Shown here piece after piece: positions 60,394-64,000 of a stretch of 64,000 nt of DNA. Every line of letters begins with the position of its first letter. The stretch's first letter is position 1. The translations under genes and the position numbers were made by a program. This DNA comes from Bombella favorum (GTDB taxonomy: Bacteria; Pseudomonadota; Alphaproteobacteria; Acetobacterales; Acetobacteraceae), in the NCBI RefSeq assembly GCF_014048475.1, contig NZ_NWUS01000001.1:620001-684000 (forward strand). The letters run 5' to 3'. The notes under the pieces were generated by a model that was not told the origin of the DNA, ran no database searches, and saw only the letters and a list, made by a program, of their open reading frames with translations.

Positions 60394-61026
60394 TCATGAA
60401 GGCTGTATGATGTCTTCTAGCCCAGTTCCTTCCTCATCGGAAGGAGACTCGAAGAGCAATTCCTCCCTACGGGGCAGGTCTGCAAGGCTTGCAAGGCCAA
60501 AAAGCCGCAGGAACTGTGGCGTTGTCCCCCAGAGGACAGGGCGGCCCGGTACTTCCTTACGCCCTTTGGGGGTTATCAACCCTTCTTCCAGCAAGGTATC
60601 GAGGATGCTCTGCCCCAGCCTGACCCCACGAATGGTCTCGATCTCCACACGGGTGCAGGGCTGATGATAGGCCACAATGGCTAGGGCCTCTAACGTCCCC
60701 TGGCTCAGCCGCCGGGGCCGTTCAATCACCCGCTCCAGCGCCGGGCCAAACATGGCCTTCGTCCGCAGCTGCCAGCCCCCCGAAATCGCCTGAAGCTCCA
60801 CCGCATGGCCTCTGTAACGCTGGGCGAGGCCATCCAATACAGCACCGGGATTATCAGCCTGTGTCTCCAATCCCTGCTCCCGCAGCACCCCTACGATACT
60901 GCTAGCAGTTACCGGCCCTGCACTTGCAAAAAGCAAGGCCTCCACAAGACTGACGGCTCTGGCAAACTCATCCTGTCCGGCCATATCCGGTGGGAGTTCT
61001 TGAAAGGATGGTCCTGTCTCACTCAT
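60394..61026 (-). CDS. scpB: Segregation and condensation protein B
   Basis: Winged-helix protein that with ScpA and Smc forms the condensin-like complex for chromosome folding. Two winged-helix regions are visible: ARAVSLVEALLFASAGPVTASSI and LEALAIVAYHQPCTRVEIE with IRGV following, the family hallmark. From ATG 61026 there are 210 residues; the ATG overlaps the scpA stop (ATGAGTGA). An acidic tail closes the protein. Gene order scpA-scpB is universal. Confidence 0.94.
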   Translation of the reverse strand: MSETGPSFQELPPDMAGQDEFARAVSLVEALLFASAGPVTASSIVGVLREQGLETQADNPGAVLDGLAQRYRGHAVELQAISGGWQLRTKAMFGPALERVIERPRRLSQGTLEALAIVAYHQPCTRVEIETIRGVRLGQSILDTLLEEGLITPKGRKEVPGRPVLWGTTPQFLRLFGLASLADLPRREELLFESPSDEEGTGLEDIIQPS

Positions 61027-61780
61027 GCCCGGTTTCTTCCCTTTCCCGCCATTCAATATCCCCGAAGGCACTGTTCTGCCGCAGCTCTAGCCTGCCACCA
61101 CGGGCCATCTCTAACCCCGCCATCAGAGCCCCGGCCAAAGCAGCACGCCTCTCCAACGCTCCACCTTCCACCAACTCCGGCAAAACATCCTTCAGAGACT
61201 GCCAACCGGCCACACGTTTACGCCCTAGCAGACGGGCCAGAGCATCCCGCGCCTGCTGGGCACTCCAATAACGGGCTACTCGGGGAGAATAAGTCCGCTT
61301 ACGTCCTCCCCGCCGCCGAGCAGCCAGATAGGCCAAAACAAGGGCAGGAGCATCGCCCCTCAGTGGGGCCATTTCAACACGTGTATGATTTTCAGGCTCG
61401 GGCCGAGCAAAAACATCACGCCCCAACCGTGGCCGTTCCTCCAGCCATAAAGCCGCCTTGTGCATCTGCTCAAGGTCGAGCAGTCGCTCATGCAGCTGGC
61501 CTGCGGCATCTTCTGCCTCGTCATCCTGTTCGGCAGAAGGCAGCAGGAGGCGGGACTTCAGCCATGCGAGCCACGCTGCCATGACCAGCCAATCTGCTGC
61601 AATCTCCAGCCGCAAGGCAGCCGCCCCTTCTCGGGCCCGCTCCACAACCTCCAGATATTGCTCACTTAACTGAAGAATAGAAATCTGCTGGAGATCAACC
61701 TTCTGGGACCGTGCAAGGTCGAGCAGAAGGTCCAACGGACCTTCAAACCCTTCCAGCACGAGGTGCAATGCGTCACTCAC
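61019..61780 (-). CDS. scpA: Segregation and condensation protein A
   Basis: Kleisin subunit bridging the heads of Smc. It begins LVLEGFEGPLDLLLDLARSQKVDL, the kleisin N-terminal helix pattern, with LVMAAWLAWLKSRLLLP following and a C-terminal winged helix. 253 residues is normal. Translation starts at GTG 61780, 18 bases after the SPOR gene stop, without a clear Shine-Dalgarno sequence. In most Alphaproteobacteria nagZ sits between the SPOR gene and scpA; here it does not. Confidence 0.94.
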   Translation of the reverse strand: MSDALHLVLEGFEGPLDLLLDLARSQKVDLQQISILQLSEQYLEVVERAREGAAALRLEIAADWLVMAAWLAWLKSRLLLPSAEQDDEAEDAAGQLHERLLDLEQMHKAALWLEERPRLGRDVFARPEPENHTRVEMAPLRGDAPALVLAYLAARRRGGRKRTYSPRVARYWSAQQARDALARLLGRKRVAGWQSLKDVLPELVEGGALERRAALAGALMAGLEMARGGRLELRQNSAFGDIEWREREETGHE

Positions 61781-61798
61781 AAGCCGATATTACCGTTC

Positions 61799-62956
61799 TC
61801 AGTTCGTTGCCACAGCACAGGCCTGCGCCTGCGCATGGAGCTGGACACAAAGCTGGCGGGCGGCTGCTCTGTCCTCAAAACCGCCAACACGCAGCCGGAT
61901 AAAGGTTTTTCCATCCCGCTCTACCTTCCGATACACCGGCTCATAATTCCCCAGAAGATCGGGCAGCTTACGGCGCAGGCGGCTCCATTCCTGTCGGGCC
62001 TGTTCCTCACTCCCTAGGGCGGCGAGCTGGACCTCGTACCGGCCAGCTCCCCCTACTGCACCAGCATTTTTCCGATGTGCTTCCGCTGGAGCCGATGGCG
62101 CAGAAGGAGTCTTCTTTGCAGGCACTGGTGGAGGCAGCACATCCCCTGAAAGATCATCATCAGCCACAGCCTCTTTACGGGCTGGTGTGGGCTTCTTTTT
62201 CGCTACTGGCTTCTTAACGTCTTCCTGCTCAGTTTCTGCCTCTTCGGCTTCATCCTCATCATCCCCGGAAGAGGACGTAGTAGCCTTTGGCGCGGGTGTT
62301 ACCCCAGCGGACGGGGTCTTCTCCGCCGTAGCTGTCTTGGCGGGTTTGTCCGCTACCGCCTCGGGCGGATGGGATGCACTCTGAGTCTGCTCATCATGTG
62401 CCACATCACCACCGGCGGCCTCGGTTTCATCCCCCTGAGAGGCCGCAGCCTGCTCGCCTCCAGCAGGTGCAGCATTATTGGTCATTCCGTTGCCAGAAGA
62501 GGCAGGAGGCGATGTCATGCGCCCTGCGAGGAGGCTGGCATCGGGCTGCTCTGGTGGAGGGGCCAGATGCACGGCTCCCCGGCCAGTTACATCACTTTTT
62601 GTCGTATCATCCCCCATGACCATCATGCCACCAGGGTCTGCTGGACGATCCTTCACAGGGTAAGGCGGCGGCCCGATAACAGGCACACCAGACGGATGAT
62701 GGCTTGCTACCCAGCTCCATACTCCACCAACGCCTAGCAACAGGGCAGCCCCTGCTGCACCAAGTACCATCAGCCCCCGTGTGCCGGACTGCCCTCCCAT
62801 AAGTGAAGCCAGCAGGCTCGGTCTTGCCCCGGCCCTCTCCCCCCGGTGTGCCTCCGGGCGGTAGCTACGAGGCGGCGGCCTGTAACTTCCCCCACCCAGA
62901 CGGTCATCCGCCTGCGGTGGGGCTATGTCATTATGGTAATCGTCCGGCATGGACAT
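61799..62956 (-). CDS. SPOR domain-containing membrane protein
   Basis: Bitopic cell-envelope protein likely acting at the division septum, where SPOR domains bind denuded peptidoglycan. The 385 residues comprise a cytoplasmic Pro/Arg-rich N-terminus (1-60), one membrane helix (61-84), a long periplasmic low-complexity linker rich in Pro, Ala, Ser, Asp/Glu and Lys (about 85-305), and a C-terminal SPOR domain (about 308-383: YEVQLAALGSEEQARQEWSRL, then FIRLRVGGFEDRAAA). ATG 62956 lies three bases after the argS stop. The argS-SPOR pairing is typical of Alphaproteobacteria. Confidence 0.92.
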   Translation of the reverse strand: MSMPDDYHNDIAPPQADDRLGGGSYRPPPRSYRPEAHRGERAGARPSLLASLMGGQSGTRGLMVLGAAGAALLLGVGGVWSWVASHHPSGVPVIGPPPYPVKDRPADPGGMMVMGDDTTKSDVTGRGAVHLAPPPEQPDASLLAGRMTSPPASSGNGMTNNAAPAGGEQAAASQGDETEAAGGDVAHDEQTQSASHPPEAVADKPAKTATAEKTPSAGVTPAPKATTSSSGDDEDEAEEAETEQEDVKKPVAKKKPTPARKEAVADDDLSGDVLPPPVPAKKTPSAPSAPAEAHRKNAGAVGGAGRYEVQLAALGSEEQARQEWSRLRRKLPDLLGNYEPVYRKVERDGKTFIRLRVGGFEDRAAARQLCVQLHAQAQACAVATN

Positions 62957-62959
62957 GGC

Positions 62960-64000
62960 TTAGCGCAGCTCCTCTACGGCCTCGACACCGAGGATACCAA
63001 GGCCGATCCGCAAGGTTGAAGCAATGGCTGCCACAAGGGCAAGCCGTGCCTTGCTGGCCTCCGGTGCATCATCCTGAATGAAACGCAGGCTGGTTTCCTC
63101 CCGCCCACGGTTCCAAAGAGCATGGAAATCAGACGCCAGATCAATACAGTATGTGGCAATACGATGCGGCTCCCGTGCGAGGGCAGCAGCCTCGATCTGC
63201 CGGGGCAGATTGGCAATGCGGCGCAGCACAGCCAGCTCCTCATCTGCCGTCAAGATGGAAAGGTCCTGCCCAGCGAGGGCCTCTTCCGTTACCGCAGCGG
63301 CACCATAAGTTTCTTCCCCAAGCCGTAGAACGGAGCGACAGCGGGCGTGAGCGTAATTAACGTAGAAAACCGGGTTATCACGGGTCTGCGCCACAACGGC
63401 GTTCAGGTCGAACTCCATCTGAGCATCGGCCTTGCGGGTCAACATGGTGAAGCGCACGGCATCCCGCCCTACTTCATCGATCAGATCCCGCAGTGTGACG
63501 AAGGTTCCGGCCCGTTTGGACATACGCACCGGCTCGCCATCCTTCACCACACGGACGATTTGGCACATGACGACTTCAAAGTCCGTCTTACCCTCTGTCA
63601 AGGCGGCAACGGCGGCCCGCATACGGGAAACATACCCGCCATGATCGGCCCCTAGAACGTCGATCAACAGATCAGACCGGGACGCCTTACGGGCGTGGTA
63701 GCCAACATCATTTGCAAAGTAGGTGTTGGAACCATCGGACTTCCGCAGAGCACGGTCCTGATCATCCCCAAACTCCGTAGAACGGAACAGCGTCTGCGGG
63801 CGGGCTTCCCAATCTTCCAACTTCTTGCCCTTGGGGGGCTCCAGCACGCCTTCATAAAGCAGGCCACGTTTTTCAAGGCTAGCAATGGCGGCATCCACCT
63901 CGCCGCTTTTCAGCACCTCGGCTTCGCTGCTGAAAATTTCATGATGAATCCCCAATGCAGCGAGGTCATCACGGATCATGCCCATCATATGCTCAAGAGC
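62960..64000 (-). CDS. argS: Arginine--tRNA ligase, 5' end outside window
   Basis: C-terminal 346 codons of the class I synthetase for tRNA-Arg; the frame is open through base 64000, so the HIGH motif and about 240 N-terminal residues are missing only because the window ends. Visible parts are HHEIFSSEAEVLKSG, DLLIDVLGADHGGY, the KMSKS-like MSKRAGTFVTLRDLIDEVG and the DALR anticodon-binding domain (NPVFYVNYAHARCRS). It ends three bases before the SPOR gene. Identification is secure. Confidence 0.96.
   Translation of the reverse strand, partial: ALEHMMGMIRDDLAALGIHHEIFSSEAEVLKSGEVDAAIASLEKRGLLYEGVLEPPKGKKLEDWEARPQTLFRSTEFGDDQDRALRKSDGSNTYFANDVGYHARKASRSDLLIDVLGADHGGYVSRMRAAVAALTEGKTDFEVVMCQIVRVVKDGEPVRMSKRAGTFVTLRDLIDEVGRDAVRFTMLTRKADAQMEFDLNAVVAQTRDNPVFYVNYAHARCRSVLRLGEETYGAAAVTEEALAGQDLSILTADEELAVLRRIANLPRQIEAAALAREPHRIATYCIDLASDFHALWNRGREETSLRFIQDDAPEASKARLALVAAIASTLRIGLGILGVEAVEELR

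Noticed and set aside
1-64000. CRISPR arrays, insertion sequences, rRNA and tRNA genes, toxin-antitoxin pairs
   Set aside because: Read for regularly spaced repeats, transposase motifs, terminal inverted repeats and conserved RNA blocks; none could be supported by eye.

Overview
The window reads as chromosomal backbone of an acetic acid bacterium (Alphaproteobacteria, Acetobacteraceae). Supporting signs are the gene orders argS-SPOR-scpA-scpB-tatB-tatC-serS, rpoZ-rel-acpS-lepB-rnc-era and pyrH-frr-uppS-cdsA-dxr; a fused aroK-aroB gene; a GtrA protein, an OmpA porin and several efflux pumps; and a moderate GC content (mid-fifties per cent by eye). Short gaps, many stop/start overlaps and the absence of usual neighbours (tatA, nagZ, recO, secDF) suggest a compact, perhaps host- or nectar-associated genome. 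That is inference. No rRNA, tRNA, CRISPR array, insertion sequence or prophage was found.

Region 1-9.6 kb (all minus strand): one long run rpoZ > rel > acpS > lepB > rnc > era > pyrH > frr > uppS > cdsA > dxr (dxr leaves the window at base 1). It links transcription and stringent response, lipid and isoprenoid synthesis, protein export and ribosome assembly or recycling. Two operons that are normally separate appear joined between era and pyrH. A long hairpin lies between rpoZ and rel.

Region 9.9-18.8 kb: scattered single genes: a LabA-like NYN protein with two Asp-to-Asn changes, a 3-hydroxyisobutyrate dehydrogenase-like enzyme, Fe-type superoxide dismutase, yajC, a DUF815 ATPase, a TonB-dependent receptor, a MutT-like Nudix hydrolase, an SMP-30 lactonase-like protein and a CinA-type molybdopterin-binding domain protein.

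Region 18.8-31.9 kb: accA, xerD, a small membrane protein, aroKB, ompA, gtrA, alaS, a beta carbonic anhydrase, a secreted EEP-fold phosphodiesterase or nuclease, prfC and rpsD. Clear rho-independent terminators separate most units.

Region 32.2-43.5 kb: transport. There is an MFS exporter, a four-gene efflux operon (DUF1656, HlyD-type adaptor, FUSC pump, NodT-type outer membrane factor) and a MATE pump, followed by cysS, an RNA methyltransferase and a KirBac-type potassium channel.

Region 43.5-57.3 kb: gltX, an unrecognised acidic protein coupled to pncB, type II DAHP synthase, a small exported protein with three YQD repeats, a second FUSC protein, glutathione reductase, ferredoxin-NADP reductase, a large Suv3-like helicase and an unknown lipoprotein.

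Region 57.5-64 kb (all minus): argS (5' end outside the window) > SPOR protein > scpA > scpB > tatB > tatC > serS, a housekeeping operon for translation, chromosome segregation and Tat export. Many start codons were chosen from ribosome binding sites and family length rather than the longest reading frame; the evidence fields say where this matters.
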